From Actinomycetota bacterium (GTDB taxonomy: Bacteria > Actinomycetota > Humimicrobiia > Humimicrobiales > Humimicrobiaceae), in contig JAMDDL010000123.1 of NCBI GenBank assembly GCA_023488645.1, forward strand, positions 1 through 7,664: a DNA stretch of 7,664 nt, read 5' to 3'. The translations under genes were made by a program, and so were the position numbers. Below the pieces are notes generated by a model, which was not told the DNA's origin, did not search any database, and worked only from the letters and a program-made list of their open reading frames with translations. Positions 6,633 to 7,664 of this stretch are shown here, piece by piece; position 1 is the stretch's first letter, and each line of letters starts with the position of its first letter.

Positions 6633-6694
6633 AAATAAGCGAAATTAGTGCAAAAATAAATTAAAAATAAGGAAGTTTTTCACTAATTTTTTTT
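6633..6694. repeat. Promoter/operator repeat, copy 2
   Basis: This second copy of the element at 26-86 lies in the 163-bp divergent region between araC and the isomerase gene. Two of the first 47 bases differ, then it has one extra T in the T-run before CACTAA. It lies where an AraC-type activator would bind to control the isomerase and possibly its own gene. It is in direct orientation relative to copy 1, so the two copies bracket the whole operon plus araC. Confidence 0.8.
6642..6689. promoter_or_regulatory. Inverted repeat, candidate operator
   Basis: AAATTAGTG (6642-6650) and CACTAATTT (6681-6689) are perfect 9-bp inverted arms separated by 30 bp. Arm centres are 39 bp apart, close to four helical turns. 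Inside the arms, AAAAA (6652-6656) could also pair with TTTTT (6676-6680), so an RNA hairpin is an alternative reading. The right arm overlaps the expected -35 region. Base runs here are simple, so function is inferred from position and from the conservation of the left arm in copy 1. Confidence 0.4.
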
Positions 6695-6704
6695 TTATTA
6701 TAAT
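6677..6704 (+). promoter_or_regulatory. Promoter of the sugar isomerase gene
   Basis: TATAAT at 6699-6704 is a perfect -10 hexamer. TTTTCA (6677-6682) is a 4-of-6 match to the -35 consensus at 16-bp spacing. Transcription would begin near 6711, giving a leader of about 24 nt before the ATG at 6735. The weak -35 overlapping the right arm of the inverted repeat fits activator control. Confidence 0.55.
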
Positions 6705-6734
6705 CCTACAACGTAAAAAAAAGAAGGAAAAATA

Positions 6735-7664
6735 ATGAATAAAAATACTAAATTTGGTGTAATTATAGGAAATAGAGGATTCTTTAACAGTGATTTAGCT
6801 CTTGAAGGCAGAAAAAAAATGCTAAACAAACTAAATAATTTAGGATATAAAATTGCAATTCTTCCTGAAGACGAAACTCCATCCGGTTCTGTTGAGACAA
6901 TGGAAGATGCTAAAAAATATGCAAAATTATTTAAAGAAAAAAGTGAAGAAATTGACGGTATAATAGTTTCTCTGCCAAACTTTGGAGATGAATTAGGGAT
7001 CATTAATACCATAAAACTTTCAAACTTAAATGTTCCGATTTTAATTCAAGCTTCTGATGATTATATAGATAAGGTTGACCTGAAAAACAGACGAGATGCT
7101 TTTTGCGGCAAACTCTCTGTTTGCAATAATTTTTACCAGAATAAAATTCCTTTTACAGACACTCTGGAGCACACGATTGATATAGAGAGTGAAATATTTT
7201 CGGAAGACATCTTCTTTTTTGAAAAAGTCTGCCGGGTTGTTAATAAAATTAAGAAAGCCAGAATAGGGATGATTGGTACAAGACCTGCAGCTTTCCAGAC
7301 CATGAGGATTAGTGAAAAAATTTTACAAGATTCAGGTATAACGGTTATCCCTGTGGATTTGTCAGAAATAATTTTTAGAGCTTCAAATCTGAACGATAAA
7401 GATGATTTCGTGCAGGAGCAAAAGAAATATCTTTTAGAATATGGAAACATACCAAAAGAAATAACCCAAAACAGCATATTAAAGCAATCAAAACTGAGTG
7501 TAGCTGTAAATGAATGGGTAGAAGAAAATAGTATAGATGCTTTAGCAGTTCAATGCTGGACGTCGATACAAAATAATTACGGGTGTGCTGCCTGTGCAAC
7601 AATGAGTATGCTTGGCGAAAGATTGATACCTTCAGCATGTGAAGCAGATGTTGCCGGTGCTGTT
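6735..7664 (+). CDS. L-fucose isomerase-like sugar isomerase (partial, runs off window end)
   Basis: An open frame of 310 codons continues past the window with no stop; complete family members are usually about 450-500 aa, so roughly the last third is missing. AAGAAGGA (6721-6728) sits 6 nt before the ATG. The protein begins with a Rossmann-like FGVIIGNRGFF segment. GTRPAAFQTMR (181-191) and QCWTSIQNNYG (273-283) lead to IPSACEADVAGA (298-309), which is characteristic of the L-fucose/L-arabinose isomerase superfamily. E303 and D305 are the likely metal or catalytic acids, and any C-terminal ligands are outside the window. The family interconverts aldoses and ketoses using a divalent metal, often Mn. 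It shares its upstream element with the transketolase operon, so it probably supplies or processes a sugar in the same pathway. The exact substrate is unknown. Confidence 0.88.
   Translation, partial: MNKNTKFGVIIGNRGFFNSDLALEGRKKMLNKLNNLGYKIAILPEDETPSGSVETMEDAKKYAKLFKEKSEEIDGIIVSLPNFGDELGIINTIKLSNLNVPILIQASDDYIDKVDLKNRRDAFCGKLSVCNNFYQNKIPFTDTLEHTIDIESEIFSEDIFFFEKVCRVVNKIKKARIGMIGTRPAAFQTMRISEKILQDSGITVIPVDLSEIIFRASNLNDKDDFVQEQKKYLLEYGNIPKEITQNSILKQSKLSVAVNEWVEENSIDALAVQCWTSIQNNYGCAACATMSMLGERLIPSACEADVAGAV

Noticed and set aside
26..6694. The duplicated element as insertion-sequence ends or integrase attachment sites
   Set aside because: No transposase or integrase lies between or beside the copies. 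They are in direct orientation and each sits at a promoter, so a regulatory duplication explains them better.
6642..6704. The inverted repeat followed by a T-run as a Rho-independent terminator
   Set aside because: The stem is AT-rich with a long loop, and it lies upstream of a good TATAAT and a short leader with no transcript entering from the left on the plus strand. An operator is the better reading.

Overview
The window is AT-rich (roughly two thirds A+T by eye). It uses GTG and TTG starts alongside ATG, and most genes are preceded by purine-rich AGGAG-type ribosome binding sites. This suggests a low-GC bacterium, probably an anaerobic fermenter of the Bacillota/Clostridia, Atribacterota or Thermotogota kind; the lineage cannot be fixed from the sequence. 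Everything recognisable concerns catabolism of an unusual sugar. No transporter, RNA gene, insertion sequence or CRISPR array is visible.

Layout. Bases 1-25 look like a scrap of an AraC-type regulator gene. They are followed by a promoter/operator element (26-86). A five-gene plus-strand operon then runs from 199 to 5600: the two halves of a split transketolase (199-1056 and 1049-2014, overlapping), an FGGY sugar kinase (2086-3603), a TIM-barrel ketose 3-epimerase-type isomerase (3665-4525) and a tandem-domain VOC (glyoxalase-fold) protein (4611-5600). An AraC-family regulator (5618-6571) lies convergent on the minus strand. Divergent from it is a second copy of the same promoter/operator element (6633-6694), followed by a sugar isomerase of the L-fucose isomerase-like family (6735 onward) that is cut by the window end.

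How the parts could work together. The isomerase and epimerase would turn an aldose into a suitable ketose. The FGGY kinase would phosphorylate the ketose. The split transketolase would transfer a two-carbon unit from the ketose phosphate to an acceptor such as glyceraldehyde 3-phosphate, feeding glycolysis and the pentose phosphate pathway. The combination of split transketolase, FGGY kinase and TIM-barrel isomerase matches the known non-oxidative D-apiose route (ApsI, AplK, AptA/AptB). The transketolase C-subunit appears to have lost the aspartate that normally contacts the acceptor C2 hydroxyl. That fits a branched or otherwise atypical substrate, but the substrate is not proven.

The most unusual structure is the repeated araC-promoter block. 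The operon plus the intact regulator is bracketed by two direct copies of the regulatory element 6607 bp apart, and the left copy is fused directly to 25 bp of araC-like coding sequence. This points to an ancient tandem duplication followed by a deletion, and to a shared regulon controlled by the AraC protein.
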